NCBI GenBank assembly: GCA_947629385.1
Contig: CANRDO010000015.1
Span: 1-59,396 of the forward strand
Source: an uncultured Lachnospiraceae bacterium
Lineage (GTDB): Bacteria; Bacillota; Clostridia; Lachnospirales; Lachnospiraceae
DNA length: 59,396 nucleotides
Direction: 5' to 3'
The notes under the pieces are model-generated. The model had not been told where the DNA came from, did not search any database, and saw only the letters and a list, made by a program, of their open reading frames with translations. The first letter of the stretch is position 1. Every line of letters begins with the position of its first letter. A program made the translations under genes and the position numbers. Below are positions 25,346 to 33,564 of the stretch, piece by piece.

Positions 25346-26707
25346 ATGAAAAAAAGAAGACTATTGGCTTTATCGGTTGTTGCGGTGCTGGCGACGGCGG
25401 CTGTCCCGGGATTTTGTCAGGCGGATGAGAACGCGGCGGCTTCCGGGGACGTGGTCGAGGTGATCACGGTTTCCGAGACGGAGGACGGAGCCTCCGGGGA
25501 TGTGATCGAGGTGCTGCCGTCCTCCGGGACGGGGGACGAGGTAGTGGAGGTCTTCCCGGAGGATGCGGATATATCGGTGGTTTCCGTAGAAGAAGACGAG
25601 GAACTGACGGACTCCGGGGAAGACGCGGCTGTGCCGACAGCGGCGGAGGTACTCGCGCAGATGAACGTCGGCTGGAATCTGGGAAACACGTTCGACGCAT
25701 GGGGCGCGTCGTCTGTGATGGGCAACGAGACCTACTGGGGCAATCCGAAGACCACGAAGGAGATGATCGACGCCGTGCGCGCGCAGGGCTTCAACACGCT
25801 GCGCATTCCGGTCACCTGGGCGCAGAGCGTCGGGGAGGCGCCGGATTACACGATCGACAGCGAATGGCTCGACCGTGTGGCGGAGGTTGTGGATTACGCG
25901 TACGACGAAGGGATGTTCGTCATCATCGATACGCACCATGAGCCGGATTTCTGGCTGATCCCGCAGCCGGAGAACGCGGAAGAGATCGAGGCGGAGCTCA
26001 CGGCGATCTGGGCGCAGATCTCCGAGCGCTTCGCGGACTATGATTACCATCTGCTGTTTGAAGGGATGAACGAGCCGAGGACCAAGGGGAGCGCGCAGGA
26101 ATGGTCGGGCGGCACCGACGAGGAGCGCGCGATCGTGAATGAGCTGAACAAGGCTTTTGTGGATACGGTGCGCGCCGCGGGCGGAAACAACGAGACGAGA
26201 AGCCTGATCATCTGCCCTTACGGGAATTCCGTGACCTACAGCAGCGTCCAGCAGCTCGAGGTGCCTGAGGATCCGTATGTGATGGTGTCGGCGCACCTCT
26301 ATACGCCATACTTTTTCACCTATGAGCCGGAGGGACAGAGCGTCAACGAGTGGAACGGCACGCTTAAGAAGGACATCATCTCAAACGTCGATCTGCTCAA
26401 GCGGCATTTTCTGAGCAAGGATATCCCGGTTATCGTCACGGAGTTCGGCGCGGTTCACAAGACATACAAGGACGCGGACGGCAACGAGGTGGAGAATACG
26501 GAGCAGGTCCTGAAATGGCTTGCCGACTACATGGAGGTCATGAACGGCTCCGGGATCAAATGTATCTGGTGGGATAACGGCAACTACAGCGGCAGCGGCG
26601 AGAAGTTCGGGATATTTGACCGGAAAAACTGCAGCTGGTATTCGCAGGAGATCGCGGACGCGCTGATCGAGGATTGCCAGAAGATTTCAGACCAGCCGTT
26701 AAAGTAG
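25346..26707 (+). CDS. Secreted GH5 endoglucanase
   Basis: 453 residues. A signal peptide (MKKRRLLALSVVAVLATAAV) is followed by an acidic linker with a repeated GDVVEV/GDVIEV/GDEVVEV unit (residues about 30-90). The GH5 catalytic barrel starts at NVGWNLGNTFDAWG and includes WGNPKTTKEMIDAVRAQGF, LRIPVTW and IIDTHHE. The acid/base is Glu243 in GMNEPR and the nucleophile Glu366 in IVTEFGAV. Motifs are closest to GH5 subfamily 4, which cuts beta-1,4-glucan, xyloglucan or mixed-linkage glucan; subfamily is from memory. No CBM or dockerin is present, so it is probably a free secreted enzyme. The start is chosen at ATG 25346 with AAGGAGAAG upstream. Confidence 0.9.
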   Translation: MKKRRLLALSVVAVLATAAVPGFCQADENAAASGDVVEVITVSETEDGASGDVIEVLPSSGTGDEVVEVFPEDADISVVSVEEDEELTDSGEDAAVPTAAEVLAQMNVGWNLGNTFDAWGASSVMGNETYWGNPKTTKEMIDAVRAQGFNTLRIPVTWAQSVGEAPDYTIDSEWLDRVAEVVDYAYDEGMFVIIDTHHEPDFWLIPQPENAEEIEAELTAIWAQISERFADYDYHLLFEGMNEPRTKGSAQEWSGGTDEERAIVNELNKAFVDTVRAAGGNNETRSLIICPYGNSVTYSSVQQLEVPEDPYVMVSAHLYTPYFFTYEPEGQSVNEWNGTLKKDIISNVDLLKRHFLSKDIPVIVTEFGAVHKTYKDADGNEVENTEQVLKWLADYMEVMNGSGIKCIWWDNGNYSGSGEKFGIFDRKNCSWYSQEIADALIEDCQKISDQPLK

Positions 26708-26819
26708 ACTGCAGAAAATAGTGAGAAAAAAACTGCGCTTTGCCGGATGGAAACACTGTCCTGCAGAGGCTTTGTGATCCGTTACATTAATAAAAAGATG
26801 AAACAGGAGAAATACCCGG

Positions 26820-27731
26820 ATGAGAGAAGTTTACTGGCATTTGCCCGGCTTTGGCAGCTTCCGGCTGCTGAACCAGGCCATACTCAACCTGATGAGGGAT
26901 TATCCCGATAAATTTCGCGACGGCTACCGGATCGGCTCTGTGTACGGGACGTTCCCGGGCGCGATCTGGAACGGCGGGCGCACGGTGCTCGGCTTCGCGG
27001 GAAAGCAGGAGATCGAGGCTGTGCTGAAGCTCTACAACAGCAGGGGCGTGCCGCTGCGCTTCACCTGGACGAACACGCTCCTGGAGGAGAAGCATGTGTA
27101 CGACACTTACTGCAACCTCATCATGCGCCTCGGGGACAACGGCATGAATCAGGTGCTCGTGAATTCCCGGGCGCTCGAGGATTACATCCGGCGGGAGTAT
27201 CCCCGTTACCCGATCATCTCCTCCACGACCAAAAGGATCATCGATCCGGCCGCGCTGAAAGAGGAGCTGGAGGGTGATTACCGTCTGGTCGTGCTCGACT
27301 ATGACCTGAACCACAATGAGGAGGTTCTCTCACAGCTTGAGCCCTGCGCGGGACGCATCGAGCTTCTGGTAAACGAGGTATGCTATCCGAACTGCCCGAA
27401 GCGCTCGGAGCATTACCGCCAGCAGTCGCAGCTTCAGCTGGAGTTTGACACCGAGACCAATTTCCCCTGCCCGAACCGCTCGCGCAGCCGGAAATTCTCG
27501 GAGTGCAAGTCGCGGCCGGCCTTTATCTCCAACGAGGAGATCGGCTCTTACATCGACAGGGGATTTGTAAATTTCAAGATCGCCGGACGAGGGATGCCGG
27601 TCGAGTATCTGTTGGAATCGTATGTGTATTTTCTGGTGAAGGATGAGGACAGAGAGTACATCAAGGGGAAGATCAGCCGGCTGCTGCAGCAGGTTCAGAC
27701 TGCGGCGCTGCGAAAGAAGGGTCTGCGGTAA
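26820..27731 (+). CDS. U32-peptidase-like TIM-barrel protein, first copy
   Basis: 303 residues, soluble, no signal peptide. It is about 35-40% similar by eye to the protein encoded at 30203-31171: both share LPG, WNGGR, a GxPxRxTxTNxLLxE region, DNGMN.VLV.S, LEEYIR..YP and VLVN..C.PNCP.R..HY. The late motif FVNFKIAGRGMP resembles the FKIEGRMK segment of U32-family proteins. Four Cys (VCYPNC, FPCPNR, SECKSR) could bind an Fe-S cluster, as in UbiU/UbiV and related U32 members (family knowledge). Its role is unknown; it sits between GH5 and an AraC regulator in the xylan locus. Confidence 0.7.
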   Translation: MREVYWHLPGFGSFRLLNQAILNLMRDYPDKFRDGYRIGSVYGTFPGAIWNGGRTVLGFAGKQEIEAVLKLYNSRGVPLRFTWTNTLLEEKHVYDTYCNLIMRLGDNGMNQVLVNSRALEDYIRREYPRYPIISSTTKRIIDPAALKEELEGDYRLVVLDYDLNHNEEVLSQLEPCAGRIELLVNEVCYPNCPKRSEHYRQQSQLQLEFDTETNFPCPNRSRSRKFSECKSRPAFISNEEIGSYIDRGFVNFKIAGRGMPVEYLLESYVYFLVKDEDREYIKGKISRLLQQVQTAALRKKGLR

Positions 27732-27776
27732 ACAGGAAGGGACTCTGCTTGCGTGCGCGTTGTCGTTTTCACGGGA

Positions 27777-28715
27777 TCACTGATTATTCTTGCCTCTGAG
27801 CGGATTGAGCTTATTGTTCTTCTCGCGGTATTCGCTCGGCGAGCAGTTTTTCTGCTGGCGGAACACGCGGTTGAAGGTGGGAATGCTGGGGAAGCCGGAG
27901 CGCATGGCGATCTCCGCGATGGAGAGGCCGGGCTGCTCCAGAAGCTGTTCCGCCGCCCTGATGCGCAGGCGGAGCAGGTAGCCGCAGAAGGTATAGCCTG
28001 TGTACTGCTTGAAGAGTCTTGAGAAATGATATTTGCTGAAGCCTGTGGCGGCAGCGGCGTCGTCGAGGCGGATGTCTTCCGTGAAATGCTCGTCGATGTA
28101 CTCCATGACGCTGTTGAACTTGCTGACATATTCCTGCTGTTTGCCGGTACGCGTGCCGGAAAATGCGTTCATACTGTTCAGATGGTTCTTGCCGAGCATG
28201 ACGAACAGGCTCATCAGCAGGGAGAACACGGAGAGCTCATAGAGCGGGCTCCTGCTGAAATATTCGGTGCGTATCTGCCTGAGTATCCGGTCGGCGTCGC
28301 CGTAAATATGCGGGTATGAAGCCTTCGTGATGTGCAGCGGAGAAGCGATCAGCGCGGAAAGCTCCGCAAAGCCGTGAATGGACGCGATGGAGGAGATGTC
28401 GAACAGATAGATAAAGCGTGTGCCCGTCCCGGGGGCCGTGAGAGAGTGGAGCGCGCCTGAGGGGATGATCATGATATCGCCGGGCAGAAGGTGGAAGGCT
28501 TCGTCTCCGACAACCGCGTCATACCAGTTTTCTGCGGGTACGATGATCTCCAGATCCGTGTGCCAGTGTGTGTCAAAGGGAGCGTCCAGATCGTTGCACC
28601 AGATGCGGATCGCGCCGCTTCCCTGATGCTGCACGATCTCACGGTTCTCTTTGATCACGCGCTCGCCTGAGAAATCATTGTTCGCTGTATAAAAATCGAT
28701 GTTTTCGTTTTTCAC
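27777..28715 (-). CDS. AraC-family regulator with cupin sensor domain
   Basis: 312 residues, encoded divergently from the GH10 gene. Residues about 30-110 form a cupin-like ligand domain (FDTHWHTDLEIIVPAENWYD, HLLPGDIMIIPSGALHSL). The C-terminal about 100 residues are two helix-turn-helix motifs (RLDDAAAATGFSKYHFSRLF; SIAEIAMRSGFPSIPTFNRV). It is a one-component sugar-responsive regulator, probably acting on the intergenic region 28716-28821 and on the xylanase cluster. The start is GTG at 28715: the ATG three bases before it runs straight into TGA, and GGAGG lies nine bases upstream of the GTG. Confidence 0.92.
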   Translation of the reverse strand: MKNENIDFYTANNDFSGERVIKENREIVQHQGSGAIRIWCNDLDAPFDTHWHTDLEIIVPAENWYDAVVGDEAFHLLPGDIMIIPSGALHSLTAPGTGTRFIYLFDISSIASIHGFAELSALIASPLHITKASYPHIYGDADRILRQIRTEYFSRSPLYELSVFSLLMSLFVMLGKNHLNSMNAFSGTRTGKQQEYVSKFNSVMEYIDEHFTEDIRLDDAAAATGFSKYHFSRLFKQYTGYTFCGYLLRLRIRAAEQLLEQPGLSIAEIAMRSGFPSIPTFNRVFRQQKNCSPSEYREKNNKLNPLRGKNNQ

Positions 28716-28821
28716 ATGAATACGCCTCCGGTTCTTTGACGGACATTTATAACAATTTTCATCACTATATCACGATTTTTGGAAAATGTAAAATTTTAAT
28801 GGAGCAAAAGAGGAATTGACT

Positions 28822-30201
28822 ATGATCAGAAAGAAGAAAAATCTGTGCGCGGCTGCATGGCTTCTGGCGGCGGCTGTGCTGTTATCGGGCGGCGCTGTGG
28901 GTGGTGCTGTGTGCGCTGCAAAGGAGCAGCAGACGGAAGAGAACGCTGTGGAAGAAATGCAGCAGACGGAGGAAAATGCTGCGAAGGAGCAGCAGGCAGA
29001 AGAGGAGGACGAGGACGTGCGTTTGAAGGATGCCGTATCTAAGGAGCTTGGCTGTTATGTCGGCGCGGCGGTCACGGGGCAGGAGATCAACAACCGGAGA
29101 GTGTGGGAGATCATCACGACGCATTTCAACGCCGTGACGCTCGGCAACGAGCTGAAGCCCGACGCGCTTTTCAATTACAGCAACGCCGTCTGCCCGGGCA
29201 CGGAGGAGGCCGAGCTGAACGGCGAGACGATCACTGTGCCGAAGATCAATTTTTACAAGGCGGAGAACATGCTGGACAAGATCCTGCAGTGGAATAAGAA
29301 AAATCCGGACGACGCGCTGAAGGTCCGCGGGCATGTGCTCGTATGGCATTCCCAGACGCCGGAGTGGTTCTTCCACGAGGACTATGACAAGCAGAAGCTC
29401 TACGTGGACAAGGAGACGATGAACAAGCGCCTGGAGTGGTACATCCGCACGGTGCTGACACATTTCACGGGCGAGGACAGCGAGTATAAGGACCTGTTCT
29501 ACGGCTGGGATGTGGTGAACGAGGCGGTGAGCGATTCCACGGGCACTTATCGTTCCGACAATGAGAATCCGAACGAACCGCTCTCCAACGACACGCACGG
29601 GAACAATTCGAGCTGGTGGCACGTCTACCAGAGCAATGAGTTCATTCTGAACGCCTTTGTCTACGCGAACAAGTACGCCCCGGCCGGTCTGGAGCTCTAT
29701 TACAATGACTACAATGAGTGCTCCGGGCAGAAGATGACGGGCATCCTGGAGCTTCTGCGCGCGGTCAAGGCGACCGAGGGCGCGCGCATCGACGCGATGG
29801 GCATGCAGGGACATTACAATATGGATTCGCCGAACTACTCGGAGATCGATATGGCGATCCGCATGTACGCGCAGGTCGTGGGCAATGTGCAGATGACGGA
29901 GCTCGACATGAAGGCGAGCGAGGACTACGACGGCAGCCCGGAGTCGAAGGAGAAGGAGTTTGAGGAGCAGGCGAAGCGCTACGGCGCGATCTACTGGGCG
30001 CTCAAGTCGGCCGACAAGGAGGAGGGCGTCAACATCACGTCGCTCACCTTCTGGGGGACGGCGGATCATCTGTCCTGGCTGCAGAGCCGTTCCGACGTCG
30101 GCGGCGGCAACACCACAGGACTTCCCGAGTGCCCGCTTCTTTTCGACGAGCACTATGAGAAGAAGCCCGCGTTCTATGCGTTTACGGGAGGTAATAAATA
30201 A
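28822..30201 (+). CDS. Secreted GH10 endo-1,4-beta-xylanase
   Basis: 459 residues. A signal peptide (MIRKKKNLCAAAWLLAAAVL) is followed by a Glu/Gln-rich spacer with repeated QQTEEN units (about 34-60), then one GH10 domain. GH10 landmarks are HFNAVTLGNELKPD, RGHVLVWHSQTPEWFF, acid/base Glu234 in WDVVNEAVSD and nucleophile Glu360 in QMTELDM. The enzyme cuts the xylan backbone outside the cell, giving substituted xylo-oligosaccharides that the ABC cassettes can import and the esterase and glucuronidase can trim. No CBM or anchor is seen. ATG 28822 is chosen over TTG 28816, with AGAGGAATTG upstream. Transcription is likely from the divergent promoter shared with the AraC gene. Confidence 0.94.
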   Translation: MIRKKKNLCAAAWLLAAAVLLSGGAVGGAVCAAKEQQTEENAVEEMQQTEENAAKEQQAEEEDEDVRLKDAVSKELGCYVGAAVTGQEINNRRVWEIITTHFNAVTLGNELKPDALFNYSNAVCPGTEEAELNGETITVPKINFYKAENMLDKILQWNKKNPDDALKVRGHVLVWHSQTPEWFFHEDYDKQKLYVDKETMNKRLEWYIRTVLTHFTGEDSEYKDLFYGWDVVNEAVSDSTGTYRSDNENPNEPLSNDTHGNNSSWWHVYQSNEFILNAFVYANKYAPAGLELYYNDYNECSGQKMTGILELLRAVKATEGARIDAMGMQGHYNMDSPNYSEIDMAIRMYAQVVGNVQMTELDMKASEDYDGSPESKEKEFEEQAKRYGAIYWALKSADKEEGVNITSLTFWGTADHLSWLQSRSDVGGGNTTGLPECPLLFDEHYEKKPAFYAFTGGNK

Positions 30202-30202
30202 T

Positions 30203-31171
30203 ATGAAAATAAAATTTCATCTCCCCGGCCTGCGGTTCAATTATCCGCTGAATATGATGCTGTGCAGCATGATGAAAAAAAATCCGGAGTTCTTCCGCCC
30301 GGACGTGGAGATTGGGTCATTTTTCGGCGAGTTTCCCACCTCGCGCTGGAACGGCGGGCGGTTCAGCAACGGCGACCAGTGCGACGCGGGCTTTATTCAG
30401 AATGTGATCCGCACGATCAACGCGCAGGGCATCCCGATCCGTTATACCTACACGAACCCGCTGCTGCACGAGAGCGATCTGAAGGACGAATACTGCAACT
30501 TCTGCATGAAGGCGGCGGACAACGGCATGAACGAGGTGCTGGTCGTCTCGCCTGTGCTCGAGGAGTACATACGGAAGAACTATCCCGGTTACAAGATCAA
30601 CAGCTCCACCTGCAAGGAGATCCGGACGATCGAAGCCCTGAACGAGGAGCTTGAGAAGGATTACAATCTGGTGGTGCTCGACTACAACCTGAACAACCAG
30701 TTCGAGCTTCTGGAGAAGATCAAGGACAAGGCGCGCTGCGAGGTGCTGGTGAACGCCTGCTGTGTGCCGAACTGTCCGAGGCGCGGCGACCATTACAAGG
30801 CGATCGCGAAGCAGCAGGAGATCGTGCTCAAAAACCGGAAGCTGCCGCCGGGAAAGCAGCTTCCGATGAAGGGCTGGCAGTGCGCGTACGGGGATAAGAA
30901 TACCTTCTATACGATCCAGGATTATCCGACCTTCATCTCGCCGGACGACGTCTACGAGAAATATGTGCCGATGGGCTTTTACAACTTCAAGATCGAGGGA
31001 CGTACCGCCAACCTTTTCGGGCTGATCGACAAGTACGCCCATTATCTGATGAAGCCGGAGCGCAGGGACGAGGGTCGGCTGATGCTCACACTGAACCTGC
31101 AGCAGAGCAAGATCATCAATGTCAGCACGCCGCGGAAAAGCGAGTGGAGAAACGACGGCGCGAAGAAATAA
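30203..31171 (+). CDS. U32-peptidase-like TIM-barrel protein, second copy
   Basis: 322 residues, paralogue of the protein encoded at 26820-27731. Shared landmarks are SRWNGGRFSN, IPIRYTYTNPLLHE, DNGMNEVLVVSPVLEEYIR, DYNLVVLDYNLNN and CCVPNCPRRGDHY. FYNFKIEGR matches the signature segment of U32 proteins. Cys residues in CCVPNC and WQCAYG are candidate Fe-S ligands, and further Cys occur in YCNFC and DQCDAG. The open frame extends to 29960, but ATG 30203 follows GGGAGG and starts at the conserved MKIKFHLPG. It begins one base after the GH10 stop, so it is co-expressed with a xylanase. No function is known to me. Confidence 0.72.
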   Translation: MKIKFHLPGLRFNYPLNMMLCSMMKKNPEFFRPDVEIGSFFGEFPTSRWNGGRFSNGDQCDAGFIQNVIRTINAQGIPIRYTYTNPLLHESDLKDEYCNFCMKAADNGMNEVLVVSPVLEEYIRKNYPGYKINSSTCKEIRTIEALNEELEKDYNLVVLDYNLNNQFELLEKIKDKARCEVLVNACCVPNCPRRGDHYKAIAKQQEIVLKNRKLPPGKQLPMKGWQCAYGDKNTFYTIQDYPTFISPDDVYEKYVPMGFYNFKIEGRTANLFGLIDKYAHYLMKPERRDEGRLMLTLNLQQSKIINVSTPRKSEWRNDGAKK

Positions 31172-31196
31172 CAGATGAAAACGGAGGAGCAGAAAG

Positions 31197-33521
31197 ATGC
31201 TGAGACTACCCAGATTGTTTAGCGACGGCTGTGTGCTGCAGCAGGGCGATCGGTGCAGGATATGGGGCTGGTGCGATCCGGGAGAAACGCTTTGTATTGT
31301 GATCGGAACAGACATGGGTGCGGGTGCAAAAGAAATGGAAACTGTTTCTCGCCGGGCGCAGACAGAGGCGGATGAGAGCGGCCGCTTTGAGGCCGGGCTG
31401 CAGACGCCCCCGGCAGGAGGCCCGTATCTCATGCGCGTGGAGACTTCCCGCGGAGAGGAAGCGGTGATCCGCGAGGTGTACGTGGGCGAGGTGTTTGTCT
31501 GCTCCGGGCAATCCAACATGGAGCTGCCGATGAGCAGAGTGTGCGAGCGTTTTCCGGAGGAATTCCGGGACGGGGGCGCGCCGGACGTGCACGAGTATAA
31601 GGTGACGGAATGCCGGGACTTCCGCAGTCCGCTGGAGGATCATGTACAGGCGGAGTGGAGGGCATGCACGGGGAAAAAGCTCCCTGAGATCTCCGCGTTT
31701 GTATACTTTTTCGGAAAAGAGCTTGCCAGAGTGAAAAAAGTGCCGATCGGCATCCTGAACCTGAGCCTCGGCGGAACGCCCGCAGAAGCGTGGATGAGCC
31801 GCGAGGGGCTGCGCGAGTGGCCGGAGGCGCTTGAGGAAGCCGATTGCTATATGGACGAAGAATTCTGCCGTAAGCTTGGCGGACAGGAGATGCGCGCGGA
31901 AGTAAACTGGCAGCGGGAGATCAGCCGTCAGGAGAAAGAAAGCGCAGATGCGCCCTGGCGCCCGGCAGTACTTCCGGGAGAGGTACGGGATTGGGGACTG
32001 GAGAATTTCTGCGGCTGCATTCATCTGCGGCGGACATTTTCCGTGCCGTCCGACTGCCTGCAAAGGGAAGGCTTGCTGCGCTTCGGGACATTGGTGGACA
32101 GTGATACGATCTATATCAACGGAACCCGCATAGGCGAGACCGGCTATCGCTATCCGCCGCGGCGCTACCCGGTTCCGGCCGGACTGCTGCACGAAGGAGA
32201 GAACGAGATACTCATCCGGCTGGTCTGCAGGACCGGCGAGGGACGCAGCACGGCGGGACAGCCGCTGGAGATCGTCTGGGAGAGTGAGAGCTCAGCACGG
32301 GAAGCTCGGGCGGATGACGCGGCTGGTTCAGCGCAGGAGACTCGGGCAGATGACGCGGCTGGTTCAGCGCAGGAGACTCGAGCGGATGACGCGGCTGGTT
32401 CAGCGCAGGAGACTTGGGCGGATGGAGCGGACGCTTCGGCAGGGATCGATCCGACAGACCGTCTGGTGCGCATGGCTCTTGCGGAGCGCGAAGGCCGTCT
32501 GGCGCGCGTATCGCTTGCGGGAGCGTGGGAGTATCAGCAGCGCGCGGTTTGCGGGGAGGCGCCGGGTCAGACGTTTATCAGCTGGAAGCCGACCGGTCTG
32601 TTTCACGGGATGACGGCGCCCTGCCTGCCGTATCAGGTGCGTGGCGCGCTCTGGTATCAGGGCGAGTCCAACGACAGCCGCCCGCAGACATACAACGCCG
32701 TTCTGGAGGGGCTGATCCGCGACTGGAGGAAGCACTGGAGGCAGGAGAGTCTGCCGTTCGTCGTGATGCAGCTGCCGAACTGCGGCGTGGACGTCGCGCC
32801 GGACGACGCGTGGCCGCAGATCCGCGAAGCGCAGGCTCTGGCGGGACGGCTGGAGGATGTCGCCGTCACAGTGAATCTGGACGCGGGGGAGGACAACGAT
32901 CTGCACCCGCGCGACAAGAAGACGGTGGCGACCCGTGCCGCGTACGCTGTTCGGGCGATGATCTATAAAGAAAAGACAGAGTGGAGCGCGCCAAAGGTTT
33001 GCGGCTGGGAGCTGGCGCCGCGCGGAAGGAAAACTACGCCGGATGGCTGCGTGCGCCTGCGCTTTGACAGCCGGGTGGGGCTGCGGTTGCGGCCGGCCAT
33101 GCAGGACGTGCCGGACAATCCGCGCCTGTTCGAGCTCGCCGGCGAAGACGGGGTATACTATCCGGCTTTGGTGCGCGTGGAGGATGATGTAGAGAACAGT
33201 ACAGAGAACGACGCAGGGAACAGAGCGGAGAACAGCATAGAGAACAGCGTGGAGAACGGCATAGAAAACAGTACAGAGAACGGCGCAGGGAACAGAGCGG
33301 AGAACAGCATGGGGAATGACACGCAAGGGGCTGCCGTGTCAGCTGCGTGCAGCAGCGGAACTTGTGTGATCCTGCACTCCGAGAACGTTCCCTGCCCGAG
33401 GTATGTGCGCTACGCATGGTTCCGCGCGCCGGGGCCGCTGCTCCTGTACGGGGAGAACGGGTTCTGCGTCGGGCCGTTCCGGCTCCATCTGGAGAGAGAA
33501 CAGGAAGAAAGAAAGCAGTAA
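31197..33521 (+). CDS. SGNH (SASA-type) carbohydrate acetylesterase with repeat insertions
   Basis: 774 residues, no signal peptide, so probably cytoplasmic. The fold matches the sialate O-acetylesterase family: catalytic Ser106 in CSGQSNMELPM, LSLGGTPAEAWMS, RGALWYQGESND, and Asp568/His570 in DLHPRDK. A jelly-roll-like insert (about 260-360) lies between the two halves of the catalytic domain, as in longer family members. By context it deacetylates imported xylo-oligosaccharides rather than sialic acid. Two low-complexity tracts interrupt it: three and a half ETRADDAAGSAQ units, and an Asn/Glu-rich ENSTEN..GNRAENS tract; both map to candidate loops. The upstream ribosome-binding site is GGAGGAGC. 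Confidence 0.87.
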   Translation: MLRLPRLFSDGCVLQQGDRCRIWGWCDPGETLCIVIGTDMGAGAKEMETVSRRAQTEADESGRFEAGLQTPPAGGPYLMRVETSRGEEAVIREVYVGEVFVCSGQSNMELPMSRVCERFPEEFRDGGAPDVHEYKVTECRDFRSPLEDHVQAEWRACTGKKLPEISAFVYFFGKELARVKKVPIGILNLSLGGTPAEAWMSREGLREWPEALEEADCYMDEEFCRKLGGQEMRAEVNWQREISRQEKESADAPWRPAVLPGEVRDWGLENFCGCIHLRRTFSVPSDCLQREGLLRFGTLVDSDTIYINGTRIGETGYRYPPRRYPVPAGLLHEGENEILIRLVCRTGEGRSTAGQPLEIVWESESSAREARADDAAGSAQETRADDAAGSAQETRADDAAGSAQETWADGADASAGIDPTDRLVRMALAEREGRLARVSLAGAWEYQQRAVCGEAPGQTFISWKPTGLFHGMTAPCLPYQVRGALWYQGESNDSRPQTYNAVLEGLIRDWRKHWRQESLPFVVMQLPNCGVDVAPDDAWPQIREAQALAGRLEDVAVTVNLDAGEDNDLHPRDKKTVATRAAYAVRAMIYKEKTEWSAPKVCGWELAPRGRKTTPDGCVRLRFDSRVGLRLRPAMQDVPDNPRLFELAGEDGVYYPALVRVEDDVENSTENDAGNRAENSIENSVENGIENSTENGAGNRAENSMGNDTQGAAVSAACSSGTCVILHSENVPCPRYVRYAWFRAPGPLLLYGENGFCVGPFRLHLEREQEERKQ
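32301..32444 (+). repeat. 36-bp in-frame tandem repeat inside the esterase gene
   Basis: Three near-identical 36-base units (32301-32336, 32337-32372, 32373-32408) encode E(A/T)RADDAAGSAQ and a fourth diverged unit follows. The copies differ by a few bases, so the array is recent and may vary in number between strains. Confidence 0.88.
33192..33310 (+). repeat. 72-bp-spaced direct repeat in an Asn/Glu-rich tract of the esterase
   Basis: A 47-base segment at 33192-33238 recurs at 33264-33310 with three mismatches, within a tract built of GAGAAC-rich codons. It encodes an (ENS/TEN)-type low-complexity stretch near the C-terminus. Confidence 0.85.
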
Positions 33522-33564
33522 GCTTTACCTGACAGAAAGATTATAAAAATGGGACGGCAGCGGG

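Noticed and set aside
32301..33310. CRISPR-like repeats
   Set aside because: Units are contiguous and in frame, with no spacers between repeats; this is protein-coding tandem repetition.
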